Assembly: GCA_014871385.1 (NCBI GenBank)
Contig: CM026426.1
Location: 66,797,692-66,861,691 of the forward strand
Source: Ceratodon purpureus
Taxonomy: Eukaryota; Streptophyta; Bryopsida; Pseudoditrichales; Ditrichaceae
DNA: 64,000 nucleotides
Direction: 5' to 3'
Each line of letters begins with the position of its first letter. Within the stretch, counting starts at the first letter, position 1. Shown piece after piece: positions 34,827-46,607 of the stretch. The notes under the pieces were generated by a model. The model saw only the letters and a list, made by a program, of their open reading frames with translations, did no database searches and was not told the DNA's origin. A program made the translations under genes and the position numbers.

Positions 34827-35620
34827 GGTGTGTGGAGGGCGTTGCTACTGTGGCAAGCTGACAGCAGACTGGCGGAGTAAGGACCGGATCTCGAGCCGGC
34901 CTGCTCGTGTCAGCAAACTTTCTGCCAGCACTTTGAACGCGGAAATTATGAGTCCGCCCACCTACCTCGTCCACCGACGACGAGTGAGTGCCGAAGTTTT
35001 GGGAACGCGTAGGGAGAGTAAGTGCAGCCAGCAGGTGTTCGGCGCTACGGGACAAGCGTGGCATTTGGGAAATTGTTTACAGCCAGCGTGAGTTGGGGCA
35101 GGGAGGATTCCAGCTGATTTGGGAGAGTAGGTGCAGGTTAGTGCGAAGGGAGAAACACGTGATTGTGGGAATTCGGTGCCGGCAGCAAGAGTTGGCACTT
35201 GCTGCGAGTTGTCCAGGTGATTCGAGGTATTGGGTGTTGTATATGTAGCAAATTGTGCTTGAGTAGGACATCTTGAATCAAGGTGGAAGTGCAGCTTTCT
35301 TCGCTGTCAACTCAATGTGCCGTTCGCTGCCAGCGAGCTACAAAACTAGGTAACTTTTTTTTCGTATCGATCAATTCCCTGTCTTGACATGATCCAGGCT
35401 TTTTTGCCTCATAGGGGCAACGTTGTGAGTAGGCAGGATTATGGAAAACTTCATCTTTGATTGCCAACTCAGGATTTTGTTGTCGTCAAGTGCTCAAACT
35501 GTGCAAATGTCATTTTCCATGTGCTGGCAGCATGTTCCCTTGCCTTGGTTGGTACGAAGGGAAAATGTTATTGTTCATTACTGTGTCTCCTAATACCTTG
35601 GGGTTTAGGGAAGCATGGCT
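34827..35620. other. GC-richer stretch, overlapping frames on both strands, unassigned
   Basis: Overlapping frames of 60-123 codons on both strands are typical of GC-richer DNA without a clear coding strand. The palindromic word GCTGCCAGC / GCTGGCAGC first appears here (35326, 35523). Confidence 0.35.
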
Positions 35621-36298
35621 AGACAGCCAAAGTTGCCAGTTCAGAGCGTAATTTTGCACAACGATCAAGATGTCCATGGCAATTGGATCCCACTGAGGCT
35701 GGACTGGGATTCGTGGGTTGTGCTGCAACCAAAGTCAAAAGGGCCTTGGTGTAGAGAGGCAAGGCGGCATTGTGGAGATAATTTTCGTGGGGCCTTCAAG
35801 GCTCAGATCATGGATTTTTCATAGACACTTGGTGTGCGTGGAACAAGCAACGTGGAAAAGGTGCTTGTGCGGCATCCGTATTAGCCTCGCCAATTAAGCT
35901 TGGATCCCGCTGAGGCAACAAGTAGGCAATGCACGGCCAACTACCTATACTCCTCGCTCTTTGATGATTGGGTGCACCCCACATCTCTCATCAATCTCGT
36001 TCTTGTGCTCCATGCAGAGATTGGGGAGGCGACACGGAATGGTCAAAGCCATACAGACTTGTTGGGCACGGGTACATTCTTCCTTGGTGGCGTATATTTT
36101 CCCCCCGTAGAGCCTACGTTGTACGGGAGGATAGAACCAATCCCGCTCCCTGGTTTCAACGACGTGGAGTGGCCTTTGCCAGACATTCACACCTCTGAAG
36201 CCTTCAAGACGAAGCTGACAGCAGATTTTTCCAATGCAATGAAAGCGTCCACTGGTAGTAGTTTCCCCATGAGCAATGGTTTATGCCTGTCCACGTAA
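35606..36298 (+). pseudogene. Unrecognised plus-strand coding region
   Basis: Two consecutive plus frames look protein-like: 35615-35824 (MARQPKLPVQSVILHNDQDV) and 35900-36298 (132 codons; NYLYSSLFDDWVHPTSLINL and YGRIEPIPLPGFNDVEWPLP). Between them lies a stop and a short gap. No family is recognised. The Pro-rich and aromatic pattern suggests a globular protein. It probably continues, after a frameshift, into the block at 36420-36852. Confidence 0.4.
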
Positions 36299-36419
36299 TG
36301 GTGGTTTTGTTTGCGGTTGCATGTGACAGCATTTGGCGGACTCCTACACTCTTTGTCCTACACTCTCCGTCTGAGACACTCCTAAGTAGTCTGATGAATC
36401 CTTGATGGGCTGAGAAGTT

Positions 36420-36852
36420 TCACGCTGGCCAGGATGTTATCAAGTGTGTTGTGAATAGGTCTAGCATTGTCTTCCGGTACCATGTGGGCAGACAAACACT
36501 ATACACCAGGTTCCAGTGTACAAGGTTTCGGGGTGCTGCCAACAACAGATGGAATGCGATTGACCACCTACCAGAGGTGGAGATGGTAGAAGTCTGCTGT
36601 ACATTTAGAGGGAGACCAATGCCAACATTTGAAGTAGGCAAGGACTGGCCTGTATCCCACTTGCGCCATGAAATTGCAATAATGCTTGGAGACAATGATC
36701 CCAAAGAGTACAACATGGTTATGGTGGAAGCAGACGGTTCACGTGAAAAAAAGGTACATATAAGCAACATCACTCCATTGGTTTTAGATATGCAAGGTGC
36801 TGCTACTTGGTACCAGCATAACGGTACTAACACAGTTTGTTGGAAACATTGA
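36420..36852 (+). pseudogene. Plus-strand coding block with ubiquitin-like-looking segment
   Basis: The frame reads NRSSIVFRYHVGRQTLYTRF, then VEVCCTFRGRPMPTFEVGKD, then LRHEIAIMLGDNDPKEYNMV with a hydrophobic end (ISNITPLVLDMQGAA). Strand, strand, helix (HLRHEIAIML) and strand (YNMVMVEADG) in about 75 residues resemble a beta-grasp (ubiquitin-like) fold. This rests on pattern only, without a recognised family member. It lies 120 bp after the preceding coding block on the same strand and is probably the 3' part of the same dead gene. Confidence 0.35.
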
Positions 36853-37670
36853 TGTAGATCAACATACGTAATGAGAGGCCTGTACTTCTTCGTGAGGTGG
36901 CGGTTCCCAAAATAGTCAAGATAGTGGAAGTGTAGGACAACGACGTTTTCACCATGGCATTAAGGTGATCTATTAGGGTCTTCACAAGTTTGCCCACAGT
37001 ATTTGAAATGCCTCCACGTTTCAGTAAACCGATGACAGAATGATTTTTTACACTTGTAAGGGACTATGCGTTGTACTTGGGACATCATGAATGGTTTAAT
37101 ATATATTTTATCATCCGTAGAACGGTCTGTAACCTTCCCCCTTGATGAATGCAAGTCTACTTCTAGAACATCTTGCTGCCAGCACAGATTAGGGTTCACG
37201 ACAATGGCGACGTCCATACCATCACGACCAAGGTGGCAGCAACATGTACAAAATGCAAATAAAATAGGATAAAATTCATCATAAGTGTCCAAAAAAATGA
37301 AGTCCGTTTTCCAGAAAGTCTGACCCCCCTCCTTTGCGAACTACTTACACACTGCTGCCAGCAACTACTTGCTGGCACCGCAGCTGCGAACATAGAGTCG
37401 AAAATCAGGGAGCACATGAAAATGCAACGTAGAACAACGTAAATGCCGCTAATACTAATCCGCTATGGCACCATCAACCCAAAAAAAAAAACATAGACTC
37501 TAAGCCTCTGCTGAGCTCGCAATGGCATCAACAAGCTTCTCCAGGGCAGCTCCAGCCGGGTCTTGAGATGTCCCCCCCGGACTCTGTGGCACTAGTGGCA
37601 CTCTGTGGCACTAGTGCATGAGAGCTTGTGTTCTTGGCCTCCTTGCGTGGAGGGGCTTGTGTCTCCGGCT
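36853..37670. other. Unassigned, with palindromic GCTGCCAGC copies
   Basis: Overlapping short frames on both strands give no clear gene. Palindrome copies lie at 37175 and 37354. A CACTAGTGGCACTCTGTGG direct duplication of about 19 bp occurs at 37585-37620. Confidence 0.4.
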
Positions 37671-37676
37671 GGAAGC

Positions 37677-39447
37677 TCACGTCATCTGACTTTGGGTGTT
37701 TAAGGCAACACCATCGGCTTTCCCTCCGACTGCTGGCAGCAAGGCGGCGGATACCAAGGGCTGAGCGGAGGTCTTGGCGATGACAAGCGGGTCCGAAGCC
37801 CCCCCAACCTCTTCAAAGCGAGTCTTTTTCTTGACTTGGTCTTCCTCCACCAAAGGGGGAGAAGTGCGCTCAGCCGCCCTCTTGCTGCCAGCAACGGGGC
37901 TCTGGAGGTCTAGTACTCCCCCCCCCGGAGTTGAGAACCTCCTAGAGGTGGTAGAGCTTTGCTTGAGCTGACACATGCAGTGGAAATCTCCATTGCCCAA
38001 GCCACCCCCCACTCAAGGAGCGACAACAATGGCTACACTTGGCGTCAAGGGAGAAGACAACCTCAAACATGCAATGTGGTTGTGCCAAGCAGCCGCATGT
38101 CAAGGGTACACAAGCGGCGTCAACAAAGTACAGTGCACAAAAGGGGTAAGGGTCGGAAATCTGAATGGGGAGGGCTCGAAACTCGGTTGGCAAATGTGGG
38201 AGCACACTCTTCGGCCGAATGAATGTCGCTGCCAGCTCGAGGGACATGATCTCCACGCTAAGAACCCCGACCTTGGCCTTGCACTTCTCTATGTCCCCCA
38301 TCAATGCTGCCAGCTGCTTCTCTTTGTTGTCAATGCAAAGCTGGGCTTCTTGGGCAGCCTTGCTCCTATTGGAAGCCTGATTACCACCAAGACGGGCCAA
38401 AGCATCCAACCTCTTCTTCTCTTTGGTGTTGCGAGCGGCCCCGGCTATCTTGCTGGCAGCACGGTGGGCGATCACATCGTCGTAGAACCGACCCTACTCA
38501 TCCTCCTTCTCCTTCAAGAAAGCTTTCTGGTTCTTCAAATCTCCAAGAATCCCCTCCCTCTGAGCTTCCTTCTTCGCAAGGTCGGCCTGAGCACTCGCCT
38601 TCTTGGCCCTGGCCTAGTCCAACTTTGCCTTCGGATCTGAGGTGGGTCGGTCGTCAACCTTGCTACCAGCAAGTGAAGACTTGGGCACACTCTCCTCCTC
38701 AATGACCAAGGCCGCCTTTGCCCTGAGCCGACTTCGAGTGCGAGCTCCCTCGGCTGCAGTCCCTCCCTTGCTGCTGCTCCCCGTAACAAGGACGCCGTGG
38801 CTAGGTTGAATGCCGACTCCCTCAATGGCCAAGGATGGGTTGCCAGCAGAGGGCTTGTTGTCGATGTGGCTAGCAAGCACGTTGATTAGGGCCTCGATCT
38901 GCTCTCTCAAGGCTGGGGGTGTGAGCTTGAGAGGGTTGCGGGCAGCCCCCTTCTCACGTCCCTTCTGCAAGGTCGCGGCTTTCTCGGCCCAGTTGACTTC
39001 TTTGCCTAGCTCAAAGGTCAGATGGCAGCCTCGAAGAAAGGATGTACCAAATGTGCCGTTGTCAGGGCCTTCACCTCCATACACCTTTGCATGCTGCTCT
39101 GTGTAAGCAGCGATAGCCTGGTTGTCACTGCAGTCAGCAATGTGGTGGCACCGCCCCTGTCGTTCCGGCCATCTCTCTATGAACAAGGATTTCTTGCATA
39201 CCTTGTCACCGCTGAGCTGGAAAAAAGAGATCCCAGTGTCGCAGAGGCCAAGTGTACGATGGAAGAAATCGATGTCGTAGTTTGCGCTCTTTCTACCAAG
39301 AAGAAAGGGCGCAATCACCACGAGCTTGTCCGCCACATCTTGCGGTAAAGCCTTCAGGTCAAAAGGGAGGTTCCACGGCGTGAGAACACCGTCGTCCTTG
39401 CTGCCAGCAACCATTGCTGCGACATTACACGCACTTGTTAGTGACAC
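37677..39447 (-). pseudogene. Unrecognised minus-strand gene, globular N-terminus and coiled-coil C-terminus
   Basis: Frame 39447-38614 (277 codons) begins MSLTSACNVAAMVAGSKDDG and contains VLTPWNLPFDLKALPQDVAD, then an aromatic/Cys middle, then a basic linker. After a TAG (38616-38614) the same frame continues as a coiled coil (AKKEAQREGILGDLKNQKAF). One more stop follows, then frame 38475-37942 (ARLGGNQASNRSKAAQEAQL; KEKQLAALMGDIEKCKAKVG). A shifted frame (38012-37677) holds a Pro/Ser/Lys tail with a PPLVEEDQVKKKTRFEEVGG segment. The long open N-terminus suggests moderate age. The architecture recalls transposon structural or accessory proteins, but I recognise no family. Opposite-strand frames of 221 and 133 codons are treated as shadows. 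Confidence 0.5.
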
Positions 39448-39720
39448 AATGTACCGTAGTATGTAAGCTCACTAACTCTTAAGTACATTAAGTAGGAAAT
39501 AGACTCCGGAAATGCATACTCTCTTTGCGGACAGCAAACACTGTAGCTAAAAAAATTGAGCATTGGCTTCTTGAATACAGTTCAGCAAATTCTTTGCTCT
39601 GACTACCTCCTAAAACAATGGACTCGCACGTGCTACAGAGTGTGTCTCCTTTGCATAGACTGGGTTGAAGTCTAAAATGCAAGCTCAACTTAGAGAAGCC
39701 ATTAGAAATTTAGAGTTCTA
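39448..39720. other. Possible upstream region of the minus-strand gene
   Basis: No coding or repeat structure is seen. It lies directly 5' of the 39447 start on the minus strand. Confidence 0.4.
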
Positions 39721-40090
39721 GATGGGAGCTTACCTCAGTTGTGGCACGGCTTCCTTGTTCCCGCCTTACCCTCCACCGGCGTCCCTCCCGCACCTCGCTT
39801 CCGCCCCCACCTTGGTGCCACGCCCACCTCGCTGCCGCACCCTGCCTCCGCGCAGATGTCGCTGCCGCACCCTAGCTGCCGCACCCACCTCGCGATGCCC
39901 ACCTTCCCGCGCCTACCTCGCACGCCTCACCCAGCTCCTGCGACCTCCTCACTGCCGCATCGTCGTGCACCCCATCTCCCGCGCTAAGCTTGCGCTCGCC
40001 TCCGGCAGCAGCTAAGCAGTGAGCTTGTGGGTCGTCGGTGGTGCGGGACTCCATCTGCTGCCAGCAACGGTGTAAAGACGGGTAGAGGGG
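39720..40090. repeat. GC-rich low-complexity patch (CCTCGCTGCCGCACC-like units)
   Basis: Repeated CTCGCTGCCGCACC and CCCACCTCGC words produce Pro/Arg/Cys-rich frames of 60-97 codons on both strands. I regard them as non-coding. The palindromic word TGCTGCCAGCA occurs at its right edge (40057). Confidence 0.6.
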
Positions 40091-40139
40091 AGCGCTCTTG
40101 CCCCTCTTGACACCGCGCGGGTTTGGATGCCGCGGTCAT

Positions 40140-43100
40140 GGATATTTGATCGCAACATTAATCTACTCCCCCTCTCAATCTGTCTCATCACATTTGTGGT
40201 AAAAAAAAAATATCATCAATTCAGAAAATAAGTGAAGACATTGGGAAATTTTTAATAAAATATTATTAAAAAAATTATATTAAAAATTAAAAAATCAAAA
40301 ATTCATTCCAAAAAAAAAACATGTAAAGTAATGATGATTGGTAGGAGAAGTAAAGAGAGAAATAGTGGGGAAAAAAATATGACAAAAAGGGAAAAGAAAA
40401 TAATAAAAAAACCTTGAATATAAAAAAATATCAGAAAGTAGGGGGGAGAATACGAGAAAATTAAAATTGAAAAAAAAAAAAAACATAAAAACCAAAACAA
40501 AAAAAATAATGAAAGTAAAGAGAATTATTTGAAATTGGAAAGAAATAAAGGAGACAAAAAACGGAAAACAAATTAATAAAGACCAAAACAAAGCAAACTC
40601 AAAAATAACAAATGCCAGCAAGTACTTACAAAACCTCACAGAAGAAGGCAATTAATTTAATCTTAAAAATTATTAACTAGTAGTTCTCAGAGGAACTTTT
40701 GAAAACACCACTTTAAAGAAATGAGAAGAAGGGCCTTAAAGAAAATTGAGATAAATTGAAAAAAAATAATAAACTTTCTCATTGACGTATTGTGGAACTA
40801 TGAAATAAGAACATATGATCTTCAATTCAATATTTTAGAAGAAGGAGATAAAAATAAAATAAAATAATAGAAATCCATGAAGGACTTCTACAATAAATTT
40901 AAAAGGAAATATAACCGACAAGTGCTTGTCTCCGCGTCCCGGTCTCCTAGACTATATTCATTACTACAAATTAAAACAAACAAAGTCAAATTAGAAAGAT
41001 TTCATCTATTATATGGTCTCGTAGAATACACTGAGAAATACTAAATGACATAACTTAAAAACAAGGATATTTGATCCAAAATACTTTTCCTACAAAGTAT
41101 TTTTAATTTTAATTTCTTTAGTTATTTCAGACTAATAAAATTTCAACGATCATAAAAAATGTATGCTACTATTTGAAGGGCAAAGAATGAAAATGAGTTA
41201 TGAGAATAAGTTTTTTACTAGAAACAACAATGCAATTGTAGACATATTTGAGTTCAATTTTATTCATTCCTTATATGCGAAGTTTCTCCACATTCGGTTT
41301 GCTATTAATAAAAGTAAAATCATCCTTAAGTTTAATAGGATTTTATGATTATTACTGAAAATATCGTATTCAATAGTTTGAAGCATCTACTTCAATATAC
41401 ATCTATTTTTATAAATTTATATTCTCAATTGTATTAATGACAGAGTTACACTTTAGGATCAACTTTAGTTTACAACTATTTTTGAACTTTTGCAATTTCT
41501 CATCAAGACCATCAACCATATAGTTGTGATTAAATGTATAATACATATTTTGTAGTTAATCTAGACTATTTAAAATTTCCAATTATTTGTCATCAATGGC
41601 ATCGATCAGGAGAAGTGCTAGTCCTTTCTATGCCAAGCTCATGAATTCGAGGAGCATTTCATTACCTGGAAGTGGGGTATTACATATTGTCGTGAATAAA
41701 AAATACCTTTAAACAAATACTAAATGAATGTGGAGGTTGTATCTCCTAGTCTTCTGACTGTCGATCAGGAGATTACACATTTATACCTGCTCGTGTCAGT
41801 AGGGATATTCTGTCATTCAATTTTTTAAATATCAAGAATTGAAATTTTGTGAAAATTTTTCAGCTCCCTTTCTTTTTTAATTTAAAAGTTTTTTTCAAAC
41901 TTCTTTAAAAATTAAAAATTATTCAAAATTCACATCGATTTCATTTTTCATTTAATCAATGCATGTCAATTAGATTGAATGTCTTGTTATTGTTTTGATG
42001 TTTTAAAATGTGAATGATGTTTTAAAATTGATTTACTTGAATATAAAATCTCATTTGTCTCTACAATAAATATATATGCATGTACGTAATGAAGAAAATT
42101 CAAGAATTAAAGGGTGGTTGTGGAATATGACTTGATTTTTTGGTTTCCAATTATTTGACATCAATTGCATAGATCACAAGAAGTGCTACTCCTTTCTATG
42201 CCAAGCTCATGATTTCGAGGAGCATTTCGTTACCTACAAGTAAGATACTAAGTTTTGTCATGAATAAAAAACACCTCTAAACAGATTCTAAATGAATTTG
42301 GAGGTGGCGTCTTCTAGTCTTCTGACTATCGATCAAGAGATTACACGTTTATACCAGCTCATGTCAGTTGAGATATTCTCAACTGTATTAATGGCAAAGA
42401 GTCCCCTACCACGGGCTATTTTACATGGCCTTTTAGAGACCCCTTTTTGCATCTAATGTGAAGGTCCCATGACTCTTCAAACAAGAATTGAGTTTGTATA
42501 GAAAACTCTCCGTAGTGGAGGTTGTAATCTTACAAGACCGGGTCTTATAACTGTGAACAAAGCAGTTGGGGCAATAAATTTAGAAGAACATTGAAGGGAA
42601 TTAGGAAAAGTCAAAAAAAATTTAATGAATACGAAAATCAAAATAACAATGCGGGTTGCCTTACAGTGCGCCTTTGAGACCCCAAATATCTTCTAACGGA
42701 CGCCCATTTCAAATTGAACCAAGTAGAGTTTGTATCGAAAACTTTCAATAGTTGAGCTTATAATCTTACAAGATCGGGTCTTATAACTGTGAACGAAGCG
42801 GTTAAAGAAGTAAATTCACCAAAAAAGCAAAGGAAATTGGGAAAATTTTTAGAAACAACATAATGATAAGAGAACCTCAAAAAAGAAACCATAAAAACAA
42901 AATAACACTAGAACATATTAAAAATCGGTCAAAACAAAACCTAAGATAATGAACGATAAGAATATTATTTTGAATTAATAGGAAAAGAATTAAAAGAAGT
43001 CTCAATGAAAAAAATGTGTAAATAAAATTAAATAAAATTGCAAAAAACCTTTAAAAAATATCTAAGAATAAATAATAATCAACAAGCTCTTGTCTTTGTC

Positions 43101-44100
43101 CTGGTCTTGTAGACTATATTTATTAATATAAATTAAAACAAACCAAATCAAATTAGTAAGATTTTGCATATTCCACTTCCCTCTAACGGTCTGAAAGAAT
43201 ACAATATGAACATAAAAAATTAGAAATCAAACCGGAAAAGGAAACACAAATTCAAAGAATAATTAAATTACAAAATGACTAAATCGAGAAATTGAAACAT
43301 AATAAGAACCAGAACAGAACAAGAACCATTTGTTATAAATTATTAACTCATTAATCAATGAATAAAGTTCACACTACAATATTGGAAGAATAAAATAAAA
43401 ATAAAAACAAGATGAAAACCCAAAAAAATAAAAATGAAAGATAAGAGAATAATTTGAAATTCATAGGAAAAAAAATAAAAAATGGAGACATATAAAAACC
43501 AAATGAAATGTAAACCTTATTTGGCGATTCCAAAAATTCTTAAATGTAAAGGAAAAAAATAAAATAAAAATAAAAACCGAAATGGAACAAAATATCATGA
43601 ATTTCGAAATAAATTCAAGAAGAGCGCCTCTCATTAATTATTAATGAGAAACCATATAATCAATAAGTAAAGTTCACAATACAATATCAGAAATTGAAAA
43701 AACACAAAGGAATTTACAAAACGTCGTTTTAAAAAAATGGGAGGAAAAACATGAAATAAAATAAAATTACGTGCCAGAAAACCATTAAAGAAATGAGAAA
43801 TAGTTTTTAAAAAGAGATAATAACTAACGAGCTTGTCTCCTCTTCCCGGCCTCGTAGACTGTTTTCATTAACATAAATTCAAACGCCAAAGATTAGGTTA
43901 GAAGGATCTCCTGTATTCAACTTCCATCTAGAGGTCTTACAAAATATATGTAGTCTTTAAAATATTATTTAGTGGTTCTCAAAGGAACTTTCAAAACCAT
44001 CATTCTATAGAAATGAGAAAAAACATAATAAGAACTAAACAGAACAAAACCTAGAACAAAACCATGAAACTGTTCGATTCATTATACTCTCTATAGGATA
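40140..44100. repeat. AT-rich region with internally duplicated blocks
   Basis: Three duplicated families are visible. First: about 240 bp at 41,575-41,815 and again at 42,150-42,390 (core CCTTTCTATGCCAAGCTCATG). Second: about 230 bp at 42,400-42,620 and 42,655-42,850 (core CGGGTCTTATAACTGTGAAC). Third: about 100 bp at 40,915-41,010, 43,080-43,190 and 43,825-43,930 (core AGACTATATTYATTA; upstream GCTTGTCTCC). A TTCTCARAGGAACTTT block recurs at 40,684 and 43,976. No genes are seen. The A-rich strand runs between blocks are low in complexity. Confidence 0.75.
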
Positions 44101-44201
44101 CATTTGAAATGAAAGGCGTTACTTCTGTACAATATTACCGTCCTAGAAAACATTGTATAAAAAGGAAAAACATATCAACCGTGCTGAAGTCTCTGAGCCC
44201 C

Positions 44202-44744
44202 CTAGTCACTATCAGCATGTTCAATGTCGACATCGAGGGCAATATCCTCCTCAGCACCCATGTTGCCAGCATCCGCGATGTCCTCATAGTTGCCAGCAGC
44301 GTCTCTCTGTTCATCTTCCTCGCCCCCACTACCAAAAATGTCCCCGTTGGCATTCCATTCCGGCTCTTCTTCCATCATGCCATCTCCTTCGCCCTCCACG
44401 ACTTCTTCAAGAACATATGCTCCTCCAACACGCCTCCTCCTTGACCTCCACTCCTCGCAAGCGATGGCAGCGTTTGATTGATGCCACCGCTCGCGTCTCC
44501 TGGATGCCGCTAGGGCCTGTGGGTCGTCATCCGGGTCAGGTACAACTCCTTCGATCTCCATTTTCTTCCTATATCGATGTTGTATGTTTTGATACCAATG
44601 CTGGAGTACGGGCTTTCCTACCACCATGAACTGTATGTGCTTGATGTGCCGCCTTTGCTTGGTGGTGTGATTTCTCCATACCTTGGCAACTTCAGACTCC
44701 AAGGCTCCCATATTGATCCACAAACCAAGTAGAGTGTTGTACAA
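44202..44744 (-). CDS. Acidic C-terminal piece of the 44-47 kb gene
   Basis: 180 codons. An N-terminal basic helical part (KVWRNHTTKQRRHIKHIQFM), an Arg-rich stretch (EEWRSRRRRVGGAYVLEE), and a long Asp/Glu tail ending IEHADSD before the stop. The strong acid tail is typical of nuclear or chromatin-associated proteins, but no domain is recognised. Confidence 0.4.
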   Translation of the reverse strand: MYNTLLGLWINMGALESEVAKVWRNHTTKQRRHIKHIQFMVVGKPVLQHWYQNIQHRYRKKMEIEGVVPDPDDDPQALAASRRRERWHQSNAAIACEEWRSRRRRVGGAYVLEEVVEGEGDGMMEEEPEWNANGDIFGSGGEEDEQRDAAGNYEDIADAGNMGAEEDIALDVDIEHADSD

Positions 44745-46316
44745 TTACGTGCTGTCAATAAGAAGAAGGAATTTAAAAGGCGGATGCTTAGGTCAAGTAG
44801 GCACCCACTGCAAAAAGACCAAAAGCAACAACAGACAGAGCGATGAGCATACCATATAATGGGTAACATGCTCCTCTTCGAAGGCCTTTGAGTACGCCTT
44901 TCCCCACTTGTGTATCTTCTGCTTGAACTGCATCTTTTGCTCTCCTGTCAACACCAATCCGGTCAAAAATGGTACGACCTCTTCAAAGGCTTGCCATATC
45001 TGATACTTTGCAATGCGGTCAGCTCTACTTCCAGCATTATTATTCTCAGCTTGACAAATATCCTTTGAGGCCTTATCATTGCCAGACCAAACGCTTGGCC
45101 TAAAAAGTCTACTGGCAACAACACTACTCAGAGATGGTTTCTGTGGCACGTTTCCAGTGGTGCCACTCAGCTTGGGGTCCCTCTTAATCTCGACGTTTCC
45201 ACCATGAGCCCCAATCGCGGACAACGACTTCTCCATCTGTTCAATTGCAGTAGCCCTCAGTCTCTGATTCTGTATTTTCCAAACATACATGATATGCATG
45301 TGCACAATCTTCTCCGTCAATTGAACCAAGGCATGCAGTGTACAAATGTGCACTCTGGACAAAGGAATTGGCAGGATAGGCCTCCACCTAGTAGATGTTG
45401 TCATGTCACAATGTTCCTCAGGTACGATGTTGGAAAATAGCCCCCCACCCAGTTTGCTTTATCACGGCTCTTGATGGCAGCATTTGCCTGACTTGCTATC
45501 CCCACAGTGGGCTTTATCCTCTTTTGGTCGCAGTATATGCGGTTCATCACATACGCAGGCCTAGACTGAAGCCCATACATGCACTTAATTGTCTTCATGT
45601 CTGTTGCAAGGTGCCACACCACACTGAATTCTCCGACTCCGGGGATATGTAGTCTCTAGCCATCTGACTCTGCTGCAATCACAGCTGGTAAGTTCGACTT
45701 TCCAAATATCCACGAGAGAACATCGTAGGATTCCTTCTCGACCTGAAACGTGGCAACTGGCCAAATCTCCTGCTCGGACTGTACTGAGAAGTACCTCTCG
45801 TGGTCCACCTAAATGTTAGCGTCTAAAGCCATGTTCATCAACGTGATGCTAACACGTTCGAATTTCTTCCCGTTTACACTCTCCGCCTCATCCAGTTTGA
45901 GGACAAATATCAACGGAGCCCCTTCCAACTCTGCAAGAATCTCCTCACGTGAGAATGTTAGTGTAATGCACTCGAATTAGCTTCCTTTCTTAAAGACACA
46001 CAATGCAGTTGCTGGCACCAAACGGACACTCACCTCTGCTGCCAACAGGATAAGAAGAGGATGCGTACCTGATTCCGTGATGCCATAAAAGATCACCATG
46101 TTCTGTTGGACCACCTCAAGGTCCGTAAATAGCGAGTTCTTTTCATCAAAGACCACCTCCTTTCGCTGCTCCTTGGACTTCTTGCTTTTCTTTGACACTG
46201 TTGGCAGCTCCATCCTTCCCTCAGCGTGGTAGTATTGGCCAATAAACTGTGGCAAGTTTGCACTTAGCTCTTGCCGAAGCCTTCTAACTTGGTAGGGACT
46301 AGGTAGTACGTTGGAT

Positions 46317-46324
46317 TTCACATC
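46317..46324. repeat. hAT target-site duplication, left (TTCACATC)
   Basis: A perfect 8-bp direct repeat with 46600-46607, immediately flanking the 275-bp element. Confidence 0.92.
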
Positions 46325-46599
46325 CAGGGTTGTCATAACAGACATGGGCCAAATCTAGCGGACTGGACGGCACTTCGGACGGTCGGACGGAACGGTCTCT
46401 CCCATTTATCGGACATAGCGGTCCCCTAGGAAAAAATTAATAGGTATATATCTTCAATATGTGCAAGATAATCTTCAATATATATAAGATTGGGACGGTC
46501 AACCCTAAACCTTGGTCAAACAAACCTCCCCTGACCACTAATGAACGGAAGAGCGGACCAGACGGTCTTTCGGACGGGGAGGTCCTATGAACAACCATG
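46325..46599. mobile_element. 275-bp non-autonomous hAT-type element
   Basis: It begins CAGGGTTGTCATAACAGAC and ends GTCCTATGAACAACCATG, giving terminal repeats CAGGGTTGTC / CATGGTTGTTC. A perfect 8-bp duplication (TTCACATC) flanks it, the hAT hallmark. Both subterminal regions are rich in GGACGG/CCGTCC (at least six copies), and the middle is AT-rich. It has no coding capacity. It interrupts the decayed gene between codons for ALTKDV and NVLPSPY, so it inserted after that gene family had amplified. Confidence 0.92.
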
Positions 46600-46607
46600 T
46601 TCACATC
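46600..46607. repeat. hAT target-site duplication, right (TTCACATC)
   Basis: Matches 46317-46324 exactly. Confidence 0.92.

Noticed and set aside
37975..38640. Plus-strand frame of 221 codons
   Set aside because: Antisense to the minus-strand coiled-coil gene, whose pieces stay in order over 1.7 kb and have more protein-like composition.
39722..40015. Pro/Arg-rich 97-codon frame
   Set aside because: Low-complexity repeat of CCTCGCTGCCGCACC-like units; the opposite strand is also open.
40295..40651. Minus-strand 118-codon Phe/Leu/Ile-rich frame resembling a membrane protein
   Set aside because: It arises from an A-rich plus strand; no repeated helix pattern or recognised family.
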